From NCBI GenBank assembly GCA_940671915.1, contig CALNVZ010002974.1, positions 16,064,661 to 16,128,660 on the forward strand: DNA of 64,000 nt, in the 5' to 3' direction. The notes below the pieces were generated by a model. The model saw only the letters and a list, made by a program, of their open reading frames with translations, had not been told where the DNA came from and made no database searches. The DNA is from Paracentrotus lividus. Its lineage: Eukaryota > Echinodermata > Echinoidea > Camarodonta > Echinidae. The translations under genes and the position numbers were made by a program. Every line of letters begins with the position of its first letter. Positions within the stretch are counted from its first letter, which is position 1. This document shows positions 27,248 through 40,151 of the stretch, one piece after another.

Positions 27248-28096
27248 AAGGGCCTGTCCCACAGAAGGCGATCGTTGTGGCGACAACCTATGCATGTTAG
27301 AACCTGCCAGAATCGTGTCAGAATCGTAGGTGACCGAAGATCATCTACGTACTTACGACTCTGTCCACGATAGGCTACGACAACGACTTGCTTCCACGCA
27401 AACAATAGGCTAACAATAGTTGGTATCCGATAATACAATAGCCTTGACCTTCGCGCATCTCGCGGCTCGACTTCTCTTGTCGCAGCTTAAAATCAACCAA
27501 AATATGAACCAGCGCACTGTGGCGATCCTTACGACTGACACAGGCGATCGAGTGTTTTCTACCTGATGGCGGCCTGTCGCCTTTAGGTTCGTGATAGTCC
27601 TCTCAGTCGCGCATCATAATTTGGGTCGTGAGAGATTTTTGAAAATTTCAAAAATCAGCGGCGACTGTACAGTATCTGAATGGGAGGCCGATCATGATTT
27701 TGGTGAATGCAGGTGGCGACAAAGGTCGTAGCGGCTTAAATTTCACTGGCTGTTAGGTTCAGCGATGCGTGCAACGTACGCTAGAGCGTGACAACCTACA
27801 ACTGGCCGCCGTTCCGCTGTGCTAAGCAAGTTCTATCTGGCGACAATCTACGATAGCACCTTGTCGCGACAAGAGAAGACAGGCTACGGTCATTGACGTC
27901 AACCAAACTGACGCCGGCTATTGTTTAACTTGTTGAGAAACCAGCGGCGAACAAAATTTTGCTACGTATTTATTGGCGACAGACGCGATAATTCACGATC
28001 TTATAGGCGATCAGACCTGCGCATGGTGGCGATGGGTACTAAAAAGTAGTTCGTAGGTTGTCGCCACAACGATCGCCTTCTGTGGGACAGGCCCTT
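27248..28096. mobile_element. 849-bp long-TIR element (GC-rich MITE)
   Basis: Inverted repeats of about 45 bp start AAGGGCCTGTCCCACAGAAG and continue through gcgatcgttgtggcgacaac. The flanks are TA on both sides, consistent with a TA duplication. The interior is unusually GC- and CpG-rich for this window, with scattered GTCGC/GCGAC motifs and no transposase frame. Confidence 0.75.
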
Positions 28097-30029
28097 TACA
28101 GATACAAAGGTAAGCCCAATTTTCCATGCATCTTAACCTGCAAATGGGCAATGTGCACTTTAATAGCGTTTTAGCACTCAAAGGCTGTATCAAACAGGGC
28201 AGTTTACTCCTAAGACTACCTGACTGCCAAAATGATTTCAGACATGTCAAATATTCTACATTTACAAGTCCATTTACTGTGGCACATTTCAAATGGACAA
28301 TTTATTCAAGCTGTTTGAGGAGCAAGCTCAAGGCAGGGCTGTTGTGTGTTGTTGGAGGGCTAACTGGTTAAGTATATTTAACAATTAAATACAAAAAAAA
28401 ACAAAAAAAAACCAGTAGAATCTCTGTTCTAAAGCGATATTGTCACAATATCTCTCAATAATATACATGTAATTGTTAAATACATGTACTCCTCTATACT
28501 TAAGTAATGTTACCCCACAATATAACTTGGAAATTTAGTATCGAAGGTGTCATATAAAAACAATGAAAACAAAAATCATGTAGTTTACTCTTTGGTCTAA
28601 ACTTACTGTATGCATGTACATATCTTGCCTACATGAATGGAATGTACTTGTGAATGTACAGGAATAATAATACTTCCTTGTCATATAATATGTACTTGAC
28701 AGAATAACCTGTATTATTGAATTTCGTATCGAAAGTGTAAATAACACTGTACAATTAAAACTAGATATGCAGATTTTTTTCAAAATGTTGAATATGAGAA
28801 AGTATAACATGCAAGAATGCACAGGTATGTACTTCCTCAAAGTGGCCTGATAGAAACAAAATACACTGAGGATGAGACTCTCAGTCAAGTTATGAAAATT
28901 TGATTAAAACTTGCTCAGAATGTATTTAGAACTTGACACTAGGTTTTCATACATGGGGTCTTTGCAGCATATTTGGGGTACTTAGTATATACAATGTATG
29001 TAAATAGGGTCCTTTTAAAAAAAGAATGACCTATCTTTTTATAAATTACAGTTTGATTTCTCGTTCAATGTTACTGCATCCCTATCTCATCCACTAACAC
29101 CCATTTATGGCTCTCAAGCACACAACATCCACAGAAACAAATACTTCATTTCCCAAGCTTCACCATCGTAAATCACACTAAAGACAATAGTTGGGACTAC
29201 AGCTTTAAAACACTAGAAATATAAATATAAATACACTCGAAAATGGAATTGGGCTAAGTAAACGCACCTGTATGAAATATGTGTCGGATGACATCCCCAA
29301 GGGGCGACGACATATTAACATTTTCGTTAAAGCAGCCACGTATAATATAAAACTCAAAAGCTAATAGCGAGACGTTCATGTATAAATTAAGGAAATAGAG
29401 TGTATAAGGATATGAAACTTAAGCACGTTATTCTATTGTAAACAAACCCTGTGCAGTTGGCCGTACTATTTGGAGCACGGGCTTACGATTGAATACAAGC
29501 ATTCAGCCAATTTCTAAAGGTGTATACGAAACAATTCCCAGCGTATAGTATGTTATAAAAGACTCTCATTGTGACTGTCAGCCAACTACAGTTCTATCAT
29601 TTATCACTGTAAATTTTAAAAAGTGTCCATAATTGAAAGTAAAATTGTCAGCTGAATGACAGCTCATTAACGTTATATACTTTTAAATAAGCAGAGTTAG
29701 TACCCTATAACCTTAAAAAGATATCTGTAAGACCAGTGCATGGAAATTATCTCCTTGGATTTTTTATATTTAAGGATACATCAAGAAATTTGTATACATT
29801 GTAATTTCTAACCAAATTTTGTTTTTAATAAACACTCTCAGTACTGCTAAGATCAAGAAGGACATTAACTCATCCCTTCAAAAAAGAGTTAACGACCTTT
29901 TGGCTCTGCTTAGACTAAGAATACGGAGAGCACGGATTGGTGGAAGATCTCTAAAGGTCTAAATGGTGAGACTAATGGCTACATTACAATCAATGCTACA
30001 CTGGTTACCTGGGGATACATTTCTCACTT

Positions 30030-30084
<55 letters not shown>

Positions 30085-32689
30085 AAGGGGGTGGGGTATA
30101 AGCAGTTCTCATAGCCTAGTTTAGGCTAAAAGCCCCCCACCCCCCCCCCCCACACACACACACAAACACACACTCCCACATGAAGATGAGGTTGTATTAG
30201 ATGGAATGATGATACATCAATCAGTTATGGGCAACTAGCGCAAATTGACAATCAATCTCAAATTTTAATTGTATTATATGATAAATGACCCTCTCTCCCA
30301 TCCTTGGGGTTTCTTTTTTTTTAATCTTCAAAGATTGTATCTTTGTATCATTACTTTTATTATACCATAAGATATAAGACGGATAGGGAGATTTGCCATT
30401 TTAATTTATAACCTTCTTCTTTCCTATAGATATGAAATATCAAATGGCTATTTGTTGAACTTTTCAAATGTTTTTTGAAAAGGAGCGATACAATTTATTT
30501 CACTCCCACCCCCATAAATAGTACTCACTCCCCCCCCCCCCCCCCCCACTATGATAATAAATGATATGCCCATGACCCATTTCAGTTCATAAAACAATGT
30601 AGTTACAGTGCTTCTTTTCGTGTTGATCTTTTCACCAGCTTTCCTCATTGTGAAATGGGCCCAACTCTAAGGGTTGCAAGCCATCACTACTGCTAATGGA
30701 CGAGTGGTATGCAATAAAACTGTCTACTATAAGATATCACTACTGATAAATCATTACTGACAAGACTGTGTGAGTCATGATGTACATTCAAACCTCCTGA
30801 ATGCACTTCAATGTAACAAACACTTAATTTGTCCAAAATTTTAACTGAGAGTACATGTAAGTTTGCCATTATACTCTCAGCACTTTAACTATTAGTATCA
30901 GTTCATGAGAAGTACAACAAACCAGTCTACATAGGCCTACATGTTAAGCATTACATCAATAGGTAAATAATATTACATATTGTACCAGAAAATATATTTT
31001 CTCATACAATATCTAACCTATGTATAGGTGCGTACAGTACACATACATGTAACATACTGAGTAGAAGAACATTGCATTATTCAAACAATGCATACTTGTA
31101 CTCACTGAACAAATCCAACACACTTTTCATCTGATCAAATGGTCCCAAACTAAAGACAAAAGTATAATCCAAGACTTTCAGCATTAAACTGAGCCCATGA
31201 AAAAAAAACCCCGTAAAACAAGGTTCTACATTGTAAGAAGACCTATACAAGAACTTTCATAGGCCCTGTGTAGTTGGAATGGACCCTTAAGAAGCAGTGT
31301 ACCCCCTTTTCTATTTTTACCTCATCCCTAATCAATACTGGTGAGACATCTTAACTGTGCATTCATACAATAGTCTTTTATGCTCGGCTACTTTCTCCCT
31401 GTATGGGAAACCCTCACCAAGACATCAATGAACAAACAACTTCTCTGGGGTGGGTTTTTAAATCAAAACAACTGAGCTACACTCATATTTGTTAATAGTC
31501 CTTGTGTTAGATATAGAAAACTGAGATTTGACAAAATTAGGTCAAGCCAAAAAGTTTTAAAATTGAAAAAGAAAAGCTCTATACACCTCCACAATGTCCG
31601 GGAGTTTAAGCTCGAGGAAGTTCTCTAGTAAAAAAGAACATATGAAAAACATCCTAATGGCTAATGCAAAAAAAAGAAAAAAGAAAAGAACCACATGCAA
31701 GAAAACCAAATTTGGCCAACAAAGTTTTCTGAAACAAGTTCTAGAATATACCGGTATACATCAGACAGATTGGGAGTTCTAAAGCTGGAGTAAACAATTG
31801 GATGAGACTTTTTAGCAGCGTACTATAGGCTTGTCCTCAAATTTAAATTGGGTGCTGTTTTTATTTAAGCCTCCAGATGGCGCTCTTACATTCACATCTT
31901 ATACACTGTTAATTCCCAGTCCACGACTACCCTGGAGTTGTCCTCAGTTTGTTTACATCAAAACACCTACAAGCAAGGCCTATGCTCATTATATCAAATT
32001 ATTTGCCTCCACAGTACATTATCATTTATTGAAACAATTTGAAAGCTATAACATTTTGGGGTATTCTTCTTGTTTCTAGTAACAATTCTCTGATGCATTA
32101 AAGCTGAAGTATAGTTATGGTAAATCTAAATACATAATCTTTAAAATGTTGAATCTACTTTGAGATGAAAGATGAAAGATTGTATCCCTTGAAAAATAAA
32201 ATCTAAAAATTATTATGAATGCGCATAATATAATATAAAATTGTGCATAATATAATATAAAAATGTGCATAACTAGAACTATAAATATGACTGTACTCTC
32301 TCTTCTTATGTGTGTGTGGGGGGGGGGGCAGGGAGATAACTGATTTTTGTACAGTGAAGATGCTAACGAGACAAATTATCATATCATCATACACTTCAGT
32401 CTGCATTACAAGGCTACATCATGTATGCACACACCCCCTACTCCATGCACAACAGCTGTATCATGACATCACACGCTTGGGGGTCATCAAACTTTTCAAT
32501 TCCATATTGTTGTACGGCCATACAAATATATTGAGTAAATATTGAATATTGTATAAGGCCTGTTCAGACCCAGAAAACTGATTCTTCTTGATAAACATTA
32601 CCTTTTTAATTCTTTAATTATGAAAAGTGTAAGTTTCTTTAGACTATACATGTATTCTAATAGGATCAGGAGCGAGAAGAATAGGGATT
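28097..32689. other. Non-coding stretch with simple repeats
   Basis: AT-rich sequence with GA, CA and C/G homopolymer tracts (30032-30175, 30530-30548, 32321-32330). No exon or element was recognised. Confidence 0.5.
30032..30083 (+). repeat. (GA)26 microsatellite
   Basis: Uninterrupted GA dinucleotides over 52 bp, followed by C-rich and CA-rich tracts to about 30175. Confidence 0.9.
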
Positions 32690-33430
32690 TTTTTAATCGT
32701 GTCGACGTGAACGTAGTTCTAGTTGACTGGAAGTGCACAGTCAACCCGTTGACTGCTCACGTTCGTCCACTGCAGAAATCATTTTCGATTTCAGTCGTCC
32801 GTACCAGTTCATACTGTCGACAGATAAAGTAAAATAGAAATAAAAGATTGCAGCGGTTATGTTATCAATTTCTTATGCATTTCTTTGTTTTCCCTTCTTT
32901 CTTTTTCTTTGCTATCATTTCTTATGTATTTCCTTGTTTATCTTTCTTTCCCTTTCCGTCTGTAATTTCTTATGTTTTTCCTTGTTTTTATCTTTCTTTC
33001 CTTTCTATTCTATCAATATCTTATGTATTTCTTTGTTTTCTTCTTCTTTATTTTCTATCATTTCTTTATATTTATTTCCTTGTTTTTTCTTTTCCTTTCC
33101 CGTCTATCATTTCTTGTGTATTTCTTTGTTTTTATCTTTCTTTCCTTTCAATTTCTTATGAATTTTTTTGTTTTTCTCCTTCTTCATCTTCTATTTTATC
33201 ATTTCTTATGTATTTCTTTGTTTTTCCCCTTCTTTCATCTTCTATTTTATCATTTCTTATGTATTTCCTTGTTTTATCCTTCTTTCCTTTCTATTCTATC
33301 AATTTCTTATGTATTTGCTTTGTTCTGAGTGAAGTCATCTTGGACGAGTTTGGCCACAGTGAGACTGAACGGCAAAACCCGGAAATACGCATCCAAGTTT
33401 TGGCTAGTGGACGAGAGCGCTCGTAGCAGA
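32690..33430. mobile_element. Probable element with T-rich minisatellite core
   Basis: A T-rich tandem array (about 32859-33320, unit core atttcttatgtatttctttg) is flanked by two GC-richer arms. Both arms carry a partly inverted motif, cgtccactg on the left and cagtggacga-like agtggacgag on the right, followed by related sequence (gctcacgttcg versus cgagagcgctcg). The arms suggest a degenerate inverted-repeat element. Exact ends and target duplication were not found. Confidence 0.4.
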
Positions 33431-36400
33431 TAAGTTCATGCATGCGCAGAACTTTAAAACTCTGCTAATCTCGGCTAGTTCACATAGTGGATGAGTCAAT
33501 CAAAAGCTGCTTAATATCTACATGTACAAAATGTAGGCCTACATGTACGTCATAGATGGTTTAATCTGTCTGGCTCTTGGTAAAGTGTATTACATGTATT
33601 TCTATCAGTGTTATCATGTAACTTAACATGTCATGCAGATATTATTGTGGAAGCATTAGTCCTGAATTAAACATAAAAAATATGAACCATGTTATAATCT
33701 GCCATTTAAGATGAAAGGTACACAGACAAGTCCACTATAAATAAGTATGGTTTCAAATTGGTACATTAATGTATGTAAGTTGTACAGAAATATGGATAAG
33801 AGCAATAGGTATACCCCCATATTTATACAAGATGGAAAGTGAATTAATTACTCTCGACAGTCTAAATCAATTTTAAAGAGAGTGGGTTGTTCAAGCACAT
33901 TATGTTATGTACTCAAATAATCACTGCTCCTACATGTACATGTATGCCAATACACATAATAATATCAAAGAGTTCTTGATAATATTACATATAGAGAAAT
34001 CAGGATTCTAGTCTGAGGAGATTTCATTCTCGGTGGTGTTTCACCAAGTTGTATAAGTTACAAATGACTTTAAGGATGACGTGTACATCTTGGGTACTAC
34101 ATGCATGCTCAAGAAAGATCATTAGTTGTTGGCATATAAGTATGACTTTAGGTTATATTCAAACGTGAGTGACACGACATTTGGACTGATAGAAGGGCGC
34201 ATATCTTTGCACTTGTAGGTTATGAATACATCACGACTACCATATTATGTATAATGTAGGAGTGGCATGTGTCATTACCAGTTGGATTTGAATTTTACAA
34301 TTGGGCCTGTCCCACTTAGTTTGAATTTGACCTTTAGTGAAATCAGGGACTCTCACGTCCCTGGTGAAATACAACCTTAGTTGATAATTACAAGTAGGCC
34401 TACCCTCAACACTAAGATTTATCATTTGCTTTTTTAATAGCCCTGAAGGCTAATAATCATGGTAAAACTTCCATTGATTTACCAACATTGGCTTTAGGCT
34501 ATATTCTACAGCCCACAACACGTTCTCTATAGGCCCGCCTCTAACTTTGAACACAGTATCTTCCAATAAGCCAGCAGTGAGTGCTACATGTACAGTGTCC
34601 ATGACAAATCCCTGCTAATTTAATAGTGAGGGAGTGGAGTGAAACCCAAGATCACCAATCACTTGCCCTAATTCTTTAGACACCCTGTCCTTGCAAACTA
34701 ATAATTTCCATATTTCACCCGAGAAGATATATTTCATACACAACCAAACCAACAGATAAGATCTACAAGATCTTGGACACTAGAACAGACTTGTGTACAA
34801 CTTGTTCCCAAATGTAGGGGGTTGGTGTCGTTTCTGTTGATGTTTTTTAGCTACACGTGTATTTTAAGCACTTAGTACAAAAAAGAAGTCAAAACTATGT
34901 AGCCTTGGGGGGGGGGGGTTGACCTTTTGCCGCGACTTTTTTGGGGCAGCCCAAGGAGGGGACTCTATACCCCCCCCCCCCCCCCCCCAGCCACTGAATA
35001 AGTAACAATAGGGATCACAGCAAAATGGCAGTCACCATGAATTTAATAAAAAATGAACGATATACTGGTAGACCGGGAAACTAGGACTATGGATTGATCA
35101 GAAGGAATAGTTCAGAACATGACTGTATTTTTAACCAATCAGAAGACAGGATTAGTAAAGATTCTTAAAATTAAGTACCGGTATAATAGTGCACAAATTT
35201 GTAATATAATCTCCACATGTTTTGTTGAGAGCCAGAATGATGTATAAATTTAATTAGGAACTTTTTAAACACCTTGCAATGTATTATAAAGAATATAATG
35301 CTACCAGTAACTTGTGAGCAATGGATCATAATACCAAATCCTTATTTTCAATATTATGTACAGAGAAATTACATGTATTGTACATGTATATCTTCTGCTG
35401 GCCTCAAAGAGGTACAGGTTGAGATTGGTATTGTCCAGGTATGTATGCTACTCAGAATGTGCAATGAGGCTCACCAATTATTCATAATAACTGCTATGGT
35501 TATCAAATAGTTTCCCTTTTCAGTTTATTCTGTTTACACTCATATCAGACTTGATGTATAATTCGCAAACCGCAACCAGGCAAAATGCATCATAGAACAG
35601 TCAGTTGAGTATGTCAATGTATTGGTTGCTTGAATAAGCCTAAAAGTCAAAAGATGTATAAAACGCAAATATGATCAATTTTTCAGACAAATTCTTTATA
35701 TTTCCCTCTTAGCATTATTATTTCAATGTTTATATACATGTTGTTGTTTACCTACCAGCAGCTCTTTCACCAGTAGGCTAAGTAAATTATCAGGCCTATA
35801 TTGTATCATTATGTAAAGTGTTTTGTTTTGTTTGTTTTTTTCTAATACAAAATAAACTAGATACATATGCAGTATAGATTAAAATCCTATCTCGGGGACA
35901 TGATTATTAATACCTTGCTATTCATGAAGAATAATCTGTTGTTAGTTCTCATTCTAAATACAGCTCTTCCCCATTAATTTACAGATTTGTTCATACATGC
36001 CTAGCCTTCTGTTAGGATATTTTTAACAGCCAATGTTTCTCTTAGTTGCCATTAAATCAGAATGTGAGGGGGGGGGGTAGCAAATATATTCAATAAAATG
36101 AAGAATCTTATTGTTTAAAAAAAGGTTACTTTTACAATTGATTCAGAAAACAGAACAAAAATTTCTATCTTTATTTCATTTTATTATTTTTTTTACAATG
36201 TAGCAAATACAATTGGCAATATCTCAAATTGGCAGAAATGGATAACCCATTTTGCATTAAAACTCTTCAAAAATAGAAAATAATCATTTCACAGCCTTAG
36301 GATAAGGTCACATTGTAATGATATTGTGTTTGGAAGTAAGGAAGGTAATTTGATTGCACTGAAGGCCTACAGGTCATGTACAGTCACAGCATGAATACAA

Positions 36401-37396
36401 CTTTGGTGGGGGATTTCTTTTATTTTTTTATTATTATTATTTTTTTTTGTATTTTGCAAACAACAGCCACTAGTATCAACAGGTAAATGTTGACTTCTGG
36501 TCAATCCAGAGGCAAAGCAAGCATATCATTTTCACATAGAGTTTTCTGAGCCCCCAAATTGGTAGAAATATAGTATGCCCTCATGTATATATCCCCAATA
36601 AACACATTACAAGATAAATATAATGATTAAAATAACAATAGCATCTGACAATAAAGAGCAAAATGTTATACAATCCTGTAAAGTTAAGATTATTAATGAT
36701 GAATCTAATTGAGAATATGTTGTCATCAAGGTTGGAAGTGATTACTTGTGTATGCTGAGACATTATGCTGAAGATGAATTCACAAGAGAGTATAGAAAAC
36801 AATATATCTCCAAAGACATATTTCAAATTCACTCAAAAGACACATTTCTGTACGTCCTATACATGAACATACAAAATAATATAGTTTTGGGAGGGCACCT
36901 GTCTTATTCATATGATAGAGGTGGTAATATGATTATAATTCCTGCCATGTTCCCACTAACAATTTAAGAATTCATCTATCAACATAGTGAAATAATTTTT
37001 CTTAATCTCCTTGTGTCAAATGACTTCAAGCTATTTTTAGGCTAATGTATCTGGTAGTTAGTGGTACCAACATTGTCCGTGTCACATCTCTGTATATCAA
37101 TCATATCTCTTCTCTCATTACATGGACCAAATACTCATAACCACCCCCTAATGCTCAATGGGAGAATCATCATGATAGTTGGCTGGCACACAACCTGGTC
37201 TGTCAGAACGTGCAAAAGTCTAAACTTTGATACTCCACATTCTTGATCACATTTTTAAAAAAAGGTTGGGTGAGGTGATATGCGTTGACATTTACTTTGT
37301 AGGATAATGACTATTTTGTCTAAGATGTAGGGTTAGGGTTAAGGATGCCAAAGGATTTTATGTTAGTTATAGGGTAGGTTATTAGAGCATATCTTA
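33431..37396. other. Non-coding stretch
   Basis: AT-rich, with several TACATGTA-type octamers and C/G runs near 34908-34990. A single copy of gggcctgtcccac at about 34303 matches the end of the 27248-28096 element, but its partner end was not found. Confidence 0.45.
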
Positions 37397-37736
37397 GGGT
37401 GGTACATGTATCTCACTTCGCAGTTCTGACGTCTTCGCGAGGGGATCGTTTCCGCGACGGATAAAAAGTATTAGAGACGTCTCCGATACTTTATTCCGTC
37501 TCGGTGACGTCTCCGCGACAATTTTTGAAACTTGCCGTCTCAAAGTAGTTTCCGTGACTCATGAAAGGTCGCGGAGATGTCTCAGAGACGTACCGGAGAC
37601 GTTTCAGGAGTCGCGGAAACTACTTTGAGATGGTTCTTTGAAACTGCCTTGTCACAGTTTTGGGGAATTGTTGCGGAGACGTCTCGAATACTTTTTATCC
37701 GTCGTGGAGACGTCTCCACGAAGTGAGATACCACCC
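37397..37736. mobile_element. PIF/Harbinger-like palindromic MITE rich in GAGACGTCTC (340 bp)
   Basis: The ends GGGTGGTA and TACCACCC are flanked by TTA on both sides, matching the 3-bp TWA duplication of PIF/Harbinger. Inside, inverted copies of gacggataaaaagtatt and many GAGACGTCTC-like self-complementary blocks make nearly the whole element a large hairpin. No coding capacity. A second copy lies at 8160-8375. Confidence 0.7.
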
Positions 37737-39371
37737 TTAGTCCTGGGCCCCATTGCAAAAAGATTTACTAAATTTTGCCATCAATGGTCGTGATATTCCT
37801 TTGTCGGATTATCTTAATAATAGTTTCTCTTCACTCTTATATTTATTTAGAACAAAAAACAGGGTGTTTCTTGTATTGTTAAATATATTGCAAACTTTGA
37901 TCGTAATGACCATAAAGTGGGACTCAATATTAGCAGATGCCCGATACATTATGGGCATCCAAATTTAAACTCTGGACCCTAATGTTTCTAAATTTGGATA
38001 GGGGAACTACATGTATGCACACAAATCCTTTATGATGTAGGACCCCAATAAAAAGTAAGTGTGGAACTCGAGACTCAGTTTGCTTTGTTAAAGCCTCAGA
38101 TTTAAATTTTGTTGAGTGAACAAGTTTGAAAATAATGAATAGAAAACGCACTCCACATCAAACAAAACATAGAATTATTATTTACTGTAAAATTATTCAA
38201 TGTTATTCAGCGTAATCTTATTAACTGTCTGTATGGTGTTTATTCAATCTACAATGTACAATGTATATACTGGTAGTAATTATTGATTAATTACTGATAA
38301 GGAGCATTGAAAAACAAGTTTAAGTAATCTTTAAGCAAACCATATATGAACCTAATCTTGCCATACTTCAGACCCACAATGCTGTGTCATTTTTATTGTT
38401 TATTTTACCTTGTGTCTATAAACACTTGTTTGCCATTCTGAGAAAACTTTTTAAATTCTATTAAGGGGGGAAAATCATTCTTAAAATGATTTTGTATCAA
38501 TTGGAATGGTCATTCATTTACTCAGAAGAGCAGTTCCCATGACTCTGAATTCACTAAACATATTTGAAATCTTGCTACACAAAATAGTGTCATTCATGTT
38601 TTTTTTTTGCAGGCGTTTTTTTTAATTTTGCCATTAGGATCAAATATACTTTGCATTATTATTAACTAAAATCAGGCATAAATGTACTATGTTGGCCTAA
38701 ATGAAAAACCAAGGTCTGCACACAGGGGGGAAAAATATTAAATACATTATACTTCACAGCAACCTGCAAACCAACACAAACAAAAATATTAATTTCTAGT
38801 AGTAGAACAACAAACATAGCTTTGATATACCAGCATCCTGATCTCAGTGCAAGTACTTGAAACAGTTTTTTTTTTTTTTTTTTTTTTTAATGCTATCGGT
38901 TGTAAACATAGAATAATCTGCCAACCTGTTATATTAATGATATTTTATTGAGTATTGCAATATATGTATAGCATTTCATTTCTTAAACATCACAAAATAG
39001 ATATTTTAGAGATAATTAATTGCTTGTATAAATTAACATGTTGCCGTAAAAAAACTTGGGCAAAGGCATGAAAATCTTTTTTTTTTTTCTTCTTGTGCTA
39101 ATTCAAGATAAAACAATTCAGAAAATGTATTGATTCCATGACATCACAACTTCATGATCCACCAATTTGTTATACGGTACCGTAATCATTGTAATAATGT
39201 GCTAGTTTTTGACAGATCGAAACCATCTAAACATAAAAATTATACAAGTTAGTGATCACAATCTGTATCCATTTTCAACTTTAAAAGTACTTTGATTTTG
39301 CCTTAAGTTATTTTAAGCATTTTTTTAAATATAAAAGTGATAACTTTCTCACAATTTTTATGTTTTAACTA

Positions 39372-39393
39372 CCCCCCCCCCCCCCCCCCCCCC
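39372..39393 (+). repeat. C22 homopolymer
   Basis: Uninterrupted C run, followed by T-rich sequence. Confidence 0.9.
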
Positions 39394-39771
39394 ACCCTTT
39401 CTTTTTTTTTTTTTCTTTTTCTTTTTAAACTCTGATTGTGTTTTGCTCATAATCAATCATAAAAAATTCTTGTTTTGGGTACAGAATCACCCTTCAAACT
39501 CTAATAACCCTGAATGCAAGTTAATAGACCTACTTTGTACTATGTACATGTAACTGTGAATGTATTTCCAAAAGAAAAAAAAAGAAGAAAAAACATAATA
39601 TCATGGATCATATCTGACAGGACATACGTGCTGATATATATCTATTTGCAAACTCTGCTGGAGGGGAAGAATACTAGTTTTAGGGGAATTCCTTCCTTTT
39701 CTTCAAACTTTTGAAGTGCAAGATATCATTTCCTAATTATTTGTATTTTGACATGGTCTGTAAAATTTTAT

Positions 39772-39773
<2 letters not shown>

Positions 39774-39818
<45 letters not shown>
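39774..39818 (+). repeat. A45 homopolymer
   Basis: The longest A run in the window. It could be a retroposed poly(A) tail, but no recognisable element precedes it. Confidence 0.85.
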
Positions 39819-39819
<1 letters not shown>

Positions 39820-40057
39820 AGACAAGAATGCATGCATTTCAAAGCAAAGGCATTAGTATATTGACAAATACATTGGGTACAGCGAAAACAGTATCTGCAT
39901 TATACTTTGAAGTGACTTCAATTCAAAGATTTACATAGAACTTTCTGAGATCACTTTGTAGTTGTGATATTTAGACAATGGTGTTCTTGTTAGATAACAA
40001 TGACAATTTTAGACAACAACACAAAAGCAAAATATGTTAAAAGAATGTGCCACCTAC

Positions 40058-40151
40058 CTTTGGGTGGACTCAGCAAATGAGATGACATTCTTTGGAACGA
40101 TAGGTCAAAAGAGAGTGAACCAAAAACGTGAGAAAAGTGAGTTGTGATGAA
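40058..40151 (-). CDS. Candidate minus-strand exon upstream of 26097-26225
   Basis: On the minus strand, an acceptor (gcactgtcag) and a donor (CAAAG|GTAGGT) bracket 94 bp with an open frame of 31 codons plus one base, including FGSLSFDLSFQRMSSHLLSP. It begins in phase 0 and ends in phase 1, and the trailing g joins the leading at of the 26097-26225 exon as an Asp codon. The serine-rich, low-complexity character resembles that exon. The pyrimidine tract is short and the donor has GTAGGT rather than GTAAGT. This is a weak call resting on splice signals and phase only, with no recognised homologue. Confidence 0.25.

Noticed and set aside
32848-33426. 192-codon plus-strand open frame with apparent hydrophobic segments
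   Set aside because: It is the T-rich minisatellite; overlapping frames are equally open and equally repetitive.
34300-34390. gggcctgtcccac resembling the end of the 27248-28096 transposon
   Set aside because: Only 13 bp match and no inverse partner end was found nearby.
39774-39818. A45 run as the tail of a processed pseudogene or SINE
   Set aside because: No gene-like or Pol III promoter-like sequence precedes it, and no target duplication is visible.
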